NCBI GenBank assembly: GCA_949289455.1
Contig: CASEOA010000011.1
Location: 1 to 50,591 of the forward strand
Length of the DNA stretch: 50,591 nt
Source of the DNA: an uncultured Eubacteriales bacterium
GTDB lineage: Bacteria; Bacillota; Clostridia; Oscillospirales; Oscillospiraceae
Direction: 5' to 3'
Shown: positions 14,252-26,415 of the stretch, piece by piece
Layout: the number at the start of each line of letters is the position of its first letter
How positions within the stretch are numbered: position 1 is the first letter of the stretch
The notes under the pieces: generated by a model
Told to the model about the DNA's origin: nothing
What the model saw: only the letters and a program-made list of their open reading frames with translations
Database searches by the model: none
Program-made: the position numbers and the translations under genes

Positions 14252-15907
14252 TCACGAAAGTTCCAGGGCGAACAGAGCGGCCCCCAGGGCTCCGTTGAGC
14301 TGGGCCTGGTCAGAGATCACCAGCTCCACCCCCAGCTGCTTTTCGATGGCCGCCACCACGCCCTTGTTTTTGGACACGCCGCCGGTCATCATATAATTGG
14401 GCTCCCCGCCGATACGGCGGCAGAGGGCGCAGGTCTTGGAGGCCACTGACTGGTTCAGGCCGTGGATGATGTCGGCCTGGCGCTTGTTCTGGGCGATAAG
14501 GGAAACCACCTCCGACTCGGCAAACACGGTGCACATGGAGGAGATGGTGATCTCCTCCTTCCAGTCCAGCCCGGCCTGGCTCATCTCCTCCATGGACAGC
14601 TCCAGGGTGCGGGCCATCAGCTCCAAAAACCGGCCGGTACCGGCGGCGCACTTGTCGTTCATGACAAAATTGACCACGTTGCCCTGCTCGTCAATGCGGA
14701 TGACCTTGCTGTCCTGGCCGCCGATGTCGATGATGGTGCGCACCGAGGGGTCCAGGAAAAAGGCCCCCCGGGCGTGGCAGGTGATCTCGGTGATGGACTT
14801 GTCCCCCATCTGGATGGCCGAGCGGCCGTAGCCGGTGGTGACGGTGGCGGCGATGTCCTCTTTGGTGAGCCCCGCCTGCTCCAGGGCGGCCTCCAGGGCC
14901 CGGTCGGCCCCCGCCGCCGCCCCCGCGCCGGTGGGCAGGATCACCCCCGCCACCAGGTTCTTGTCCTTGTCCAGAATGGCCACGTCAGTGCTGGTGGAGC
15001 CGCTGTCGATGCCCACATAGTAATGGCCCTTGTGCATGGCCCTTCCTCCCTCTCTCACGCCCATGGTCTCCGGAGCTAGAGTCTCCGCAAATGCCTCCAG
15101 CCGGGTGCGCAGCTGTCCGCTGCTCTGGACGGTGTAGTCCGACTCCAGCTTCAGCATGGGAACGGTGAGTTCCCCCCGGAGCTGGGCGTATTCAAAGCCG
15201 TAATAGTCGCAGAATTTGACGGTGTGGTAGATGACCCCCTTCAGGTGGGGGTCCTGGGTGAGCTGCCGACGGCCGGAGTTGTCCGCCATACGCATACAGG
15301 GCAGCTGTTCCAGCAGGGCCCCGGCGTACCAGTCCATGAGGGCGTCGAAGTCGTCCTCCTCCGGCGGCATGGCCACGTCCCGGTTGTGGACGCAGGTGTC
15401 GTTGCGCACCGGCAGGGGCATGGACTCCGCCATCATCCGGAACAGGGGCTCCCCCACCCTGCCCCCCAGCACGCTGAGGTAGGGCTGGGTGGGCCGGGGG
15501 TTGGGCGCGAAGGCCGCCCGAAAGGTTTTGGGATCAAAGGTGGTGCCTTTGTACGCCCCATACGCCTTGGCCAGCCGCAGCAGCTCCCCCTTGGTGCGCT
15601 CCCGGGCGCAATCCCCCCCGCAGTGGAGCATGTCCATCAGGAAGAGGAAGTCCAGCTTCCCGTGCTTCAGGAGTACGTCGTAGGCCGAGCGGATGGTGTC
15701 GCAGCAGTTCACCAGCACCAGCTCCTTCACCTGCCCCGACAGGCAGGCCTCCAGCACCGCCTTGCCAAAGCCGCACAGGTTGGGATGGCTCACCTGGTCG
15801 CTGCGGTCGAAGCTGTCCGCCATGCCGTCCAGCACGGCGCACTGTCCGCCCAGTGCGGACAAAAGCTCCACCGGCGTATATTTACAGATGTAGTGGGTGG
15901 TACTCAT
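14252..15907 (-). CDS. 2-hydroxyacyl-CoA dehydratase-like domain fused to an ATP-dependent activase
   Basis: 551 residues. Residues 1-290 resemble a dehydratase beta-type subunit, with Cys in HPNLCGFGK, LVNCCDTIRS and MLHCGGDC. Residues 297-551 form a complete HgdC/BadF-type activase: GIDSGSTSTDVAI, DIGGQDSKVI, and iron-sulfur Cys420 (NDKCAAGTGRF) and Cys459 (SMCTVFAESEV), 39 apart as in known activators. Activases use ATP to push a low-potential electron to the partner. The start overlaps the upstream gene by ATGA. An internal ATG (codon 291, 15037-15035) has GGAGG 7 nt upstream and could give a free activase of normal length. The substrate is unknown. Confidence 0.85.
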   Translation of the reverse strand: MSTTHYICKYTPVELLSALGGQCAVLDGMADSFDRSDQVSHPNLCGFGKAVLEACLSGQVKELVLVNCCDTIRSAYDVLLKHGKLDFLFLMDMLHCGGDCARERTKGELLRLAKAYGAYKGTTFDPKTFRAAFAPNPRPTQPYLSVLGGRVGEPLFRMMAESMPLPVRNDTCVHNRDVAMPPEEDDFDALMDWYAGALLEQLPCMRMADNSGRRQLTQDPHLKGVIYHTVKFCDYYGFEYAQLRGELTVPMLKLESDYTVQSSGQLRTRLEAFAETLAPETMGVREGGRAMHKGHYYVGIDSGSTSTDVAILDKDKNLVAGVILPTGAGAAAGADRALEAALEQAGLTKEDIAATVTTGYGRSAIQMGDKSITEITCHARGAFFLDPSVRTIIDIGGQDSKVIRIDEQGNVVNFVMNDKCAAGTGRFLELMARTLELSMEEMSQAGLDWKEEITISSMCTVFAESEVVSLIAQNKRQADIIHGLNQSVASKTCALCRRIGGEPNYMMTGGVSKNKGVVAAIEKQLGVELVISDQAQLNGALGAALFALELS

Positions 15908-17184
15908 GCGCTCTCCCCCCGTTCCGCCTTGAGCATTTCTACAAAGGCCTCCATCCGGGTGGCCAGCTGGCCCTCGCCGCCGTGGCTGCGGTCGCAGCCG
16001 TCCCCGTCCAGCACCAGCGTGGGGATGCCCGCCCCCTCCATGGTCTCCTTGCCCAGCTGGGCGCCGCCCAGGGTGTGCTTGCACCCCCAGTGGCAGAACC
16101 AGACGGCCCCGTCGGCCTTCACCTGCCGGGCGGCCTGGATGGCCCGGTCAATCCGCCGGGACACCGGACCGTTGAAGGGAGAGTACACCACCCGCTGGGC
16201 CATGGCCTCATAGGGGTCGTGGGAGAACTGGGGCAGAATGCCCTCATAGCACATGTCGCAGCCCACGATCTGGGCCTGTCGGTTGAAGTCCAGGGCGGTG
16301 CGCAGGGGCTCCATCCAGAAGGGGATGGTATGCAGCCACAGCAGCCGCACCCCCTGGGCGGGAGGGGCTTTCTCCACATCCTCCAGACAGCGGAGGGTGT
16401 AGGCCTCGGTCTCTTTGGAGCCCAGCAGGTTGTGGAGGGCGAAGGCGGAGAACATCTCCCCGGTGGCCTCCCCCAGCAGCAGCTTGTCAGACCGCAGGGT
16501 CATATAGCGGTCAAAATTGTTCAGGCTGCGGACGCTCCGGGCCACCGTCTCCTCCAGCAGGTCCTGGTTCAGCTTCTGGCCGGTGTGCTTCTCCAGAAAG
16601 GCCACCATCTGCCGCAGCTGTCCGGCCACATAGTCCACCGCCCCCTGGTCGGCGGCGTAGGGCACGTCCACCACGAACTGGGGCACGTCAAAATACTCCG
16701 CCAGACGGCGGAAGGTGAGCATGTTGGCGTCGCAGGCCAGGGTGGTGTTAAGGATGAACCGGGGCCTGGGCATCAGGCCCTTCTCCGCCGCCCCGATGAA
16801 CACCTTGTGGTAGGAGCAGAAGGTCTCGGGCAGGCCCTCGCTCTCAGCGTACTGGAGGAAGGACTGCTCGGCCTGGGTGCCCGAGAGAAAGCACCCAAAC
16901 CCCTCGCAGGAGTATGGGTGCAGTCCCATGGCCAGCAGGGGCTCACAGGGGAGGAACAGGCTGGCCATGGCCGCCTTCTCCGGATGGGCCAGGGGGGCGA
17001 TCATGGAGTCCATGGTCTGAACCGCCGCCATCTGGGCCGCCCGGCTCACCTCCCTGCCGGGAGCCAGCTGAAGTTGCAGTTTTTTGGCCCGGTAGCCGGT
17101 GGTCAGCCACCACCGGGCACTCTCCGGGTCCTTGTCGCACCGGGTCTGGACCCAGGCGCCAAAAGACGTAACAATATCTTTCAT
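15904..17184 (-). CDS. 2-hydroxyacyl-CoA dehydratase family protein (BcrB/BcrC/HgdB-like)
   Basis: A 426-residue probable iron-sulfur subunit. Family features: PCEPLLAMGLHPYSCEGFGC (about 100-120), VVDVPYA, IVGCDMCYEG and the C-terminal WFCHWGCKHTLGG...GIPTLVLDGDGCDRS. Relatives include 2-hydroxyglutaryl-CoA dehydratase, benzoyl-CoA reductase and the double-cubane cluster reductases. Its partner overlaps it by 4 nt. No CoA-transferase, acyl-CoA dehydrogenase or transporter lies nearby to reveal a substrate, so a double-cubane-type reductase is as likely as a dehydratase. The start at 17184 follows GAGGT; the frame is open upstream without a ribosome binding site. Confidence 0.82.
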   Translation of the reverse strand: MKDIVTSFGAWVQTRCDKDPESARWWLTTGYRAKKLQLQLAPGREVSRAAQMAAVQTMDSMIAPLAHPEKAAMASLFLPCEPLLAMGLHPYSCEGFGCFLSGTQAEQSFLQYAESEGLPETFCSYHKVFIGAAEKGLMPRPRFILNTTLACDANMLTFRRLAEYFDVPQFVVDVPYAADQGAVDYVAGQLRQMVAFLEKHTGQKLNQDLLEETVARSVRSLNNFDRYMTLRSDKLLLGEATGEMFSAFALHNLLGSKETEAYTLRCLEDVEKAPPAQGVRLLWLHTIPFWMEPLRTALDFNRQAQIVGCDMCYEGILPQFSHDPYEAMAQRVVYSPFNGPVSRRIDRAIQAARQVKADGAVWFCHWGCKHTLGGAQLGKETMEGAGIPTLVLDGDGCDRSHGGEGQLATRMEAFVEMLKAERGESA

Positions 17185-17302
17185 GGGATACCTCGCTTGC
17201 GTTGGAGTCTGTGTTTCAACGGAAAGGACAAAATGAGAGTTACGATATAGGGGCGATGATCCATCGCCCGGCCCTTCGTCACCCCACCTGTTCTGTCCCA
17301 TC

Positions 17303-17330
17303 CGTAGGGGCGGGGCTCTGTCCCCGCCCG
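17303..17330. repeat. GTAGGGGCG family repeat, half copy
   Basis: A single hairpin from this family: GGGCGGGG, a CTCTG-type loop and CCCCGCCC. It lacks the second hairpin and the closing terminal repeat. It lies 22 bp after the nuclease stop codon. Confidence 0.6.
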
Positions 17331-17352
17331 GGTCTGACCCAGCAAAACCCCT

Positions 17353-18242
17353 TTAGGGCTTGCAGATGCCGCAGGGGGAATAGCCCTGGTCGATGAGGCT
17401 CTGCCGGTCGCCGGTGTAGTCCTGCCGGTTGTCGGTGCTCATGCTGGCCACCCCCGAGCAGTCGGGCAAATGGAACTTTTTGGAGCTGGTGTTGAGGACG
17501 TAGGTCATCTCCCCGCCGGTGGTCTGGCCGGGGGTGGTCTGGGGCATCTCCTCCCCCGCCAGGGCGCTGAGGCCGGTGGCGTAGTCGATGGTGATGCCGG
17601 GCTGGTTGTTGTAGGCGTAGACGCAGAAGGTGACCCCTTCCCCGTTGTCCTCCACGCTGTAGCCCTCCATCAGCACCCCCCGGGCCACCAGCTCCTCCCC
17701 CACAAAGACGGGGGTCACCCGGTAGAGCACATGGTTCTCCGTCTCAGTGATGTAGTCGGCCACCAGGTTTTCAAAGGGGAGCATCCCGTCCACGTTCATG
17801 GCCCGGGTGCCGGTGATGAGGTTTTTCTCGTTGGCATTCTCCCCGGTGAGCTGGAAGCCGATGAGATGGCAGCGGTTGTACAGGTACTTGCCGTCCACGC
17901 TGTCGTACTGGACGCTCTGCCAGCCGGTGGGCTTCACCTGACTGATGCTCTCCCGGTCCTCGGTGGGCATCAGGTCCACCCCTACGCAGGCGTAGGCCAC
18001 CCCGCACCGGCCCAGGCTATCCAGGTCGCTGTAGGTCTCAAAGGAGGTGGTGGTGTACTCCTCTTCTGTAAAGTAAGGTTGGTTGTCATTGACTGTCACA
18101 TAAGGGGTTCCGGCGTAGTCCGGCAGGCTGGACAGGTCGTAGGACGGGACCTGGGCCTGTCCGCCCCCGGGCATCTGGTCGCAGCCGCTGAGCAGCAGAG
18201 TACACAGCAGCACCAGAGCCGCCAGGATGGAAGAGACGCGTT

Positions 18243-18246
<4 letters not shown>
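17353..18246 (-). CDS. Secreted lipoprotein DNA/RNA non-specific endonuclease
   Basis: 297 residues with a lipoprotein signal (MKRVSSILAALVLLCTLLLSGC, lipid-attached Cys22), so it is anchored outside the membrane. The nuclease core (about 100-200) contains LYNRCHLIGFQLTGENANEK and LITGTRAMNVDGMLPFEN. Here NRCH takes the place of the classical DRGH but keeps the catalytic His; this variant is common in Gram-positive relatives. The C-terminus (about 250-297) is a small metal-binding-like module, KKFHLPDCSGVASM...YSPCGICKP. It overlaps the upstream gene by ATGA. Likely roles are nucleic-acid scavenging or DNA processing at the surface. Confidence 0.85.
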
Positions 18247-21266
<3,020 letters not shown>

Positions 21267-21355
21267 TGTAAAACCGCCTCCTTTTTCCCATCATACCACA
21301 GGAAAAGAGGGCCATGTCTTACGCTTTTCTTACGAACCGGGGCCGGGTGCGCCCC

Positions 21356-22000
21356 CTACGGCCGACTCAGGTAGGTTTGCGGTACCCCCCCCACCAGCAG
21401 GGTCTCGGCCAGGCACACCCGGGCGGACACAGAGGTGTTCCCCTTCCCGCCGGGGAGGAGCAGCGTTACCTCCACGGTCATGTCCAGAAAGATCTGGTGC
21501 AGGGTCTGGTTGACCCCCTGGGCCGTGAATGCATTGGAAAACTCCGCCGCCGGGACGGCGGCGGCATACACCCGCACCGGCACCGACGGCCCCCAGCCCG
21601 AGAGAGCGGGCAGGCCCGTCAGCGCCCCCAGGGGCACGCCCAGGGCGGAGGAGTCCAGTTCGCCTACCTCCTCCAGCATCTGTTCCAGAATCTGAACCCG
21701 CAAGGAATTTAACTTTACAGTATCCACGCTCAGCAGTGTGACCCTGCCCTGCTGATCCTTTTCCACGGCAACCAGGTCGGCATAGGCCACCCCCTCGGAA
21801 TCCAGGGTGCACTCCACCGCCCGGTTGAGGATTTCGGTAACCTGACGCTCCACCTCCGCCCCGGCCAGCTCGGTGAGGACAGGCCCAAGAGCGGCGCTGA
21901 GCAGCAGGATCAAAAGCAACGCAAATCCCACCCCCACAAGGGCCGCAAGCCACAGCCCCTTTTGCCGGCTTATCAGACGGCGCAGCCGGATGCCCCTCAT
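21356..22000 (-). CDS. yunB: Sporulation protein YunB
   Basis: 214 residues with one N-terminal membrane anchor (about 16-42) and an extracytoplasmic domain. The order of features matches YunB: EILNRAVECTLDSEGVAYADLVAVEKDQQGRV, SLRVQILEQMLEEV, VPLGALTGLPALSGWGPSVPVRV, NQTLHQIFLDMTVEV. In Bacillus it is needed for proper spore formation and is made in the mother cell. The gene lies in a long co-directional run with housekeeping genes. Confidence 0.85.
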   Translation of the reverse strand: MRGIRLRRLISRQKGLWLAALVGVGFALLLILLLSAALGPVLTELAGAEVERQVTEILNRAVECTLDSEGVAYADLVAVEKDQQGRVTLLSVDTVKLNSLRVQILEQMLEEVGELDSSALGVPLGALTGLPALSGWGPSVPVRVYAAAVPAAEFSNAFTAQGVNQTLHQIFLDMTVEVTLLLPGGKGNTSVSARVCLAETLLVGGVPQTYLSRP

Positions 22001-22043
22001 GTGCCCACCCCCTCAGGGCAGGCTATGCCGGGGCGGGCCCGTC

Positions 22044-23291
22044 TTATGCCCGCAGCAGCTCGTTCACCGCCAGCATAACGCCGGCCTTGCCGCTCTCATA
22101 GGTAAGGCCGCCCTGGAGATATGCGGTGTAGGGCTCCCGCATGGGGGCGTCGCAGGACAGCTCGATGGAGGCCCCCTGGATAAAGGCTCCGGCGGCCATG
22201 ATGACCTGACAGTCATAGCCCGGCATGTCCCAGGGCTCCGGTGTGACGTAAGAATCCACCGGGGCCCCGAACTGAATGCCCTTGCAGAATTTTTTCAGGG
22301 GCTCGGGTGCGCCGAAATGGATCATCTGAATGATATCGTGGCGGATGGCGTCAGAAGCCGGGTCCACCTGATAGCCCAGCAGCTCCATCATCCGGGCGGC
22401 GAACACGGCGGTTTTCACCGCCTGGGCGGTGGTGTGGGGAGCCAGGAACAGCCCCTGGTACAGGCTGCGGTTGGCCCCGAAGGTGGAGCCGCACTCCTTG
22501 CCGATGCCCGGGGTGGTAAGCCGCATGGCGGCCCCTTCCACCAAATCATGGCGGCCGGCGATGTAGCCGCCGGTGGGGGCCAGACCGCCGCCGGGGTTCT
22601 TGATGAGGGAGCCCACCACCAGGTCGGCCCCCACCTGGGTGGGCTCCAGGGTCTCCACGAACTCCCCGTAGCAGTTGTCCACCAGCACGGCAGCATTGGG
22701 GTTGTTGTCCTTGACCACCTTAGCCAGGGCCCCAATTTCCTCCACCGACAGGGAGGCCCGGGTGGCGTAGCCCTTGGAGCGCTGAATGAGCACCGCCTTC
22801 ACCCGGGGGTCCCGTACCGCCTCCGCCAGGGCGGCGGGGTCGGGAGCATCGTTAAGGAGTTCCACTTGCCTGTACTCGATTCCGTAGCTTTTCAGGGAAC
22901 CGGGGCCCTTGTCCACCACCCCGATGACCCCCAGCATGGTGTCGTAGGGGGCCCCTACGGCGGACACCAGGATATCGCCGGGGCGCAGAGCTCCGAAGAG
23001 GGCGCAGGTGATGGCGTGGGTGCCGTTGACGAACTGCACCCGCACCAGGGCGTCCTCGGTGTGGAAGATTTCGGCGTAGATCTGGTCCAGGGTGTCCCGG
23101 CCCAGGTCGTCATAGCCGTAACCGGTGGTGCCGGCAAAGTGGGCCTCGGCCACCCGGAACTTCTGAAAGGCGGAGAGCACCTTTTGGGTGTTCTCCTCGG
23201 CAATGGCGTCAATCCGGACGAACTGCTCCGCCAGATCGGCCTGGGCCTGGGCTGCCAGGGCTTTCACGTTTTCGCTGATCTGTAAAGTCAT
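22044..23291 (-). CDS. Methionine gamma-lyase family protein (YnbB-like)
   Basis: A 415-residue PLP-dependent enzyme of the family historically called aluminium-resistance protein. Seen: FAGTTGYGYDDLGRDTLDQIYAEIF, FVNGTHAITCALFGALRPGD and the cofactor-Lys region LIKNPGGGLAPTGGYIAGR. The reaction is probably elimination from a sulphur amino acid, but this family is distinct from true methionine gamma-lyase and its substrate is uncertain. AAGGA precedes the ATG. It starts 42 nt after the third M42 peptidase gene, consistent with an amino-acid and peptide catabolism cluster. Confidence 0.87.
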   Translation of the reverse strand: MTLQISENVKALAAQAQADLAEQFVRIDAIAEENTQKVLSAFQKFRVAEAHFAGTTGYGYDDLGRDTLDQIYAEIFHTEDALVRVQFVNGTHAITCALFGALRPGDILVSAVGAPYDTMLGVIGVVDKGPGSLKSYGIEYRQVELLNDAPDPAALAEAVRDPRVKAVLIQRSKGYATRASLSVEEIGALAKVVKDNNPNAAVLVDNCYGEFVETLEPTQVGADLVVGSLIKNPGGGLAPTGGYIAGRHDLVEGAAMRLTTPGIGKECGSTFGANRSLYQGLFLAPHTTAQAVKTAVFAARMMELLGYQVDPASDAIRHDIIQMIHFGAPEPLKKFCKGIQFGAPVDSYVTPEPWDMPGYDCQVIMAAGAFIQGASIELSCDAPMREPYTAYLQGGLTYESGKAGVMLAVNELLRA

Positions 23292-23333
23292 ATTCCTTGC
23301 TTCATCCTGTTCTATCTGTGTTTGTGGGGGCGG

Positions 23334-24329
23334 TCAGTCCAGGCGGTCCTGGGCGAAGGCGGCCGCCAGGGCGGCGCAAGCTAAGGCATCCTCCAGGTTG
23401 GCCGCCTCCAGGGGGGTGTGGACGTACCGGGTGGCCACCGAGATGCCCCCGGTGTACACCCCCGCCCGGCTCTGGTGGATGGCCCCGGCGTCGGTGCCGC
23501 CGAACCGGAGGATGTCACGCTGGAAAGGAATTTCCCTTGCCAGTGCCAGCTCCTCCAGGCGTTTCACCACCTTGGGATGGCAGATCACCGAGCTGTCCAT
23601 CACCTTGATGGCGGCGCCCCTCCCCGCCACGCTGGAGCACTCATGGGGGGCGTCAGGGATGTCGTCGGAGTCGGTGACGTCCACGGCAATGCCGTAGTCC
23701 GGGTCGATGCCGTAGGCGGCGGTACGGGCCCCCCGGAGCCCCACCTCCTCCTGGACGGTAAAGACGAAATAGAGGTCGTTGGGGCTCTCCCCCACCTGCT
23801 CCATGGCCTTGAGCAGGATGGCACAGGCGATCCGGTCATCCAGATAGGGGGAGAACAGGGTACCGCCCGAGACAAAGGCGGGGATGTCGTACACGGCGAC
23901 GTCTCCCACCTGCACCATGGCTCTGGCCTGGGCCGCATCCTTTGCGCCCACGTCAATGTAAAGGTGTTCTAGTTTCCAGTCCTTGGGCTCCACCTTTCCC
24001 TGGACGGCCACCACGCCCCGGGTGCCGTTCTTGAATCGGACGGGGGTGCCGGGCAGATCGTGGGGGGACAGGCCCCCCACCTGGCCGAAGCGGAGGAAGC
24101 CCTTCTCGTCGATGTGGGTGACAATCATGCCGATGGAATCCATGTGGGCGGCGAACATCACCTTTTTGCCACTCCCCGTTTTATGGCAGATCAGGCTGCC
24201 CAGGGGGTCGGTGGCGATCTCGTCCACCCAGGGTTCTGCCATGGACCGGATGGCGGCGGCTACCTCCCCCTCGTCCCCCGAAGGGCCGTGGCAGGCATTG
24301 AGGGCTTTTACGATGTCAAACAGTTCCAT
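23334..24329 (-). CDS. M42 family metallo-aminopeptidase (paralog 3)
   Basis: 331 residues; a cytosolic, di-metal, usually dodecameric aminopeptidase family. All expected residues are present: HMD (62-64), the bridging Asp in YLDDRIA, the catalytic and metal-binding Glu pair in QEEVGLRG, Asp in AVDVTDSDD, and the last His in RYVHTPLE. It follows paralog 2 after only 4 nt, with its own AAGGAGG. It is the third of three tandem M42 genes, and together with paralog 1 is predicted to be active. Confidence 0.92.
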   Translation of the reverse strand: MELFDIVKALNACHGPSGDEGEVAAAIRSMAEPWVDEIATDPLGSLICHKTGSGKKVMFAAHMDSIGMIVTHIDEKGFLRFGQVGGLSPHDLPGTPVRFKNGTRGVVAVQGKVEPKDWKLEHLYIDVGAKDAAQARAMVQVGDVAVYDIPAFVSGGTLFSPYLDDRIACAILLKAMEQVGESPNDLYFVFTVQEEVGLRGARTAAYGIDPDYGIAVDVTDSDDIPDAPHECSSVAGRGAAIKVMDSSVICHPKVVKRLEELALAREIPFQRDILRFGGTDAGAIHQSRAGVYTGGISVATRYVHTPLEAANLEDALACAALAAAFAQDRLD

Positions 24330-24333
24330 ATGG

Positions 24334-25359
24334 TCAGTCCTCCTTGGACAAATGGGTAATAAAAGCCCGGGTCAGGGCAAGCATCCCCGCCCCGTCCTCC
24401 AGGCGGGCCAGAGAGACCGGGGTGTTGGGGTAGCGCACCGGCAGGGCCAGGGCCGCCGTCCGCACGCCGGAGGCCGCCCGCTGGACCGCCATGGCGTCCC
24501 CCTTGCCGGAAATATCTTCCCGGAGCTGCCAGGGGATGGCGTGGGCCTCCGCCAGGGAGCGCAGGGTCTCAAAGAGCCCCCGGTCCGCCAGCACCCCCTG
24601 GTCCATGAAGGGCAATACCACACCCTTGCCCAGGGCGCAGCCCCGCTGGTGGGCGGGAACACCGGGCAGATCGGCGGCGGGAGCCCCCTCCAGCACCAGG
24701 GCCACCTGGGGGTGCACCGAAAAAGCGGCCCCGAAGGCCCCTCGGGCTCCCACCTCCCGCTGGGCGGTAAAGACGAAGGTGCAGTCCATGGGCAGTTCCT
24801 CCGCCAGCAGCGTCAGCAGCACGGCGCAGCCCATGCGCCCGCCCAGGGCCCGGCCCTTCAGCAGGTTGGCCCCCAGGGCCTCGGGGGGGCAGTCAAAGGC
24901 GGCCACGTCCCCCAGCTGAACCAGTTTTTGGGTCTCTTCCTTGTTTTTCGCCCCAATGTCCAGATAAAAGTCCTCCAGCTTGGGGACGTTCTTCTCCTCG
25001 TCCCGGCTCACCAGGTGGTAGGCCTTCAGCCCCACCACAGCGGGCAGCAGCGCAGGCCCCACCAGCACCCGCTTGCCCAGCAGCACCCGGCGGTCGATCT
25101 GACCCACGGCGTCAAATTTCAGAAAACCCTCATCGGTGATATGGGTGACCATCAGCCCCGGCTCGTCCATATGGGCGGTGAGCAGCAGCTTGCTGCCCGT
25201 GGGCTTTTCGCCCTTTTTAAAGGCGATCACGTTGCCCATGGCGTCCACCCTGAGCTGATCGGCACAGGGCCTGGCCTGAGCCAGGATAAAGTCCCGCACC
25301 TTGTCCTCCCAGCTGGACACCCCGGGCAGGGCGCATAATTGTCGCAGCAGTTCTTTCAC
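24334..25359 (-). CDS. M42 family paralog lacking most catalytic residues (paralog 2)
   Basis: 341 residues with the full M42 fold pattern and clean ends, but the active site is altered. HMD (63-65) remains. The bridging DD is replaced by GG (173-174, in ALGGRMG). The catalytic Glu is Arg201 in QREVG; the adjoining Glu202 remains. The metal-binding Asp is Glu224 (LVLEGAP). The final His is Asn312 (RYPNTPV). It is therefore predicted to be a pseudo-enzyme. The frame is intact and has a ribosome binding site, so it is not a decayed gene. The start is GTG at 25359, overlapping the preceding stop by 4 nt. Confidence 0.88.
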   Translation of the reverse strand: MKELLRQLCALPGVSSWEDKVRDFILAQARPCADQLRVDAMGNVIAFKKGEKPTGSKLLLTAHMDEPGLMVTHITDEGFLKFDAVGQIDRRVLLGKRVLVGPALLPAVVGLKAYHLVSRDEEKNVPKLEDFYLDIGAKNKEETQKLVQLGDVAAFDCPPEALGANLLKGRALGGRMGCAVLLTLLAEELPMDCTFVFTAQREVGARGAFGAAFSVHPQVALVLEGAPAADLPGVPAHQRGCALGKGVVLPFMDQGVLADRGLFETLRSLAEAHAIPWQLREDISGKGDAMAVQRAASGVRTAALALPVRYPNTPVSLARLEDGAGMLALTRAFITHLSKED

Positions 25360-26375
25360 AGCGGCCCCTCCTTTCCCAGATCGGTCACAAAAGCCGCCAG
25401 CAGGGCGGCGGTGTGCTCCAGATCGTCCAGGGACAGGGTCTCAATGGGGCTGTGCATATACTTCAAAGGCACCGAGAGCACGGCGGTGGCCACCCCTTCC
25501 CGGCTGATCTGCATTTCCCAGCCGTTGGTGCCGGTGTGGCCGGACATAATCTCCTGCTGACAAGGAATTCTCCTTTCCTCTGCCTTGTCCAGCAGGCGTT
25601 TGGTCATCCACCGGGTCATGTTGGGCCCCACCCCCACGGCGGGGCCGCCCCCCAGGACGAAGGTCTTGTCCGCCGGGCCGTCGGGAGTGCGGCCGTGGGT
25701 CACGTCCACCGCCACGCAGCAGTCCGGCCGGATGGCCCAGGTGCCCACGGTGGCCCCCGCCCCAGAGACCTCCTCCCGGGTGGAGCCCATCACATACACG
25801 TCCACATCCAGCGCCTGCTCCGCCAGCAGCTCCATGCACCGCAGCAGCACGGCGAAACAGGCCCGGTCGTCCATGGCCTTGCCGCACATCTGTCCCTCTC
25901 CCAGGGGGAAGCAGGCCCCCCGGTACACCATGGGGGTGCCGATGAGCCCTTCCGCCTGGGCCTGGGTCAGGCCGGCGTCCACCACCAGCTCTGTTAAGGG
26001 GATCGACTTGTCGGCGTCCGCCTGGTGAGGGCCAGGAGCGGCCACGATCCCCATCATAGGGGGATCGGTGAGGATGGTGAGCTCCCGGCCGGGGAGCATC
26101 CGGGGGTCCACCCCGCCGATGGTGCGGAACCGGAGAAAACCCTCCTCCGCCCCGGTGACCATCAGGCCGATCTCGTCCAGGTGGGCGTCCAGCAGCACCC
26201 GTTTGGCTCCTTCCCTGCCGCACCGGCGGACGCCCACCAGATTGCCCATCCGGTCTATCCAGGTCTCGTCCACAAAAGGCGCTAAGAAGTCCCTGGCCGC
26301 CTGGGCAGCCGGGGATTCAAAACCGGAGGGGGCCGTGCAGCCGCACAGCCCCTCCAGCGTCTGTCTCATATCCAA
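25356..26375 (-). CDS. M42 family metallo-aminopeptidase (paralog 1)
   Basis: 339 residues with a complete M42 active site: HLD (65-67), DD (169-170, in AMDDRACF), EE (201-202, in STREEVSGAG), Asp224 in AVDVTHGR, and His in KYMHSPIE. The start is TTG at 26375 because AGGAGG lies 8 nt upstream; an ATG two codons later is 14 nt away. It is the first gene of the tandem trio, 68 nt after murD. Family members release N-terminal residues from short peptides in the cytosol. Confidence 0.92.
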   Translation of the reverse strand: MDMRQTLEGLCGCTAPSGFESPAAQAARDFLAPFVDETWIDRMGNLVGVRRCGREGAKRVLLDAHLDEIGLMVTGAEEGFLRFRTIGGVDPRMLPGRELTILTDPPMMGIVAAPGPHQADADKSIPLTELVVDAGLTQAQAEGLIGTPMVYRGACFPLGEGQMCGKAMDDRACFAVLLRCMELLAEQALDVDVYVMGSTREEVSGAGATVGTWAIRPDCCVAVDVTHGRTPDGPADKTFVLGGGPAVGVGPNMTRWMTKRLLDKAEERRIPCQQEIMSGHTGTNGWEMQISREGVATAVLSVPLKYMHSPIETLSLDDLEHTAALLAAFVTDLGKEGPL

Positions 26376-26415
26376 ATTGCGTTCCTCCTTGTGAGGGGTG
26401 TCTGAATTCCGCTCT

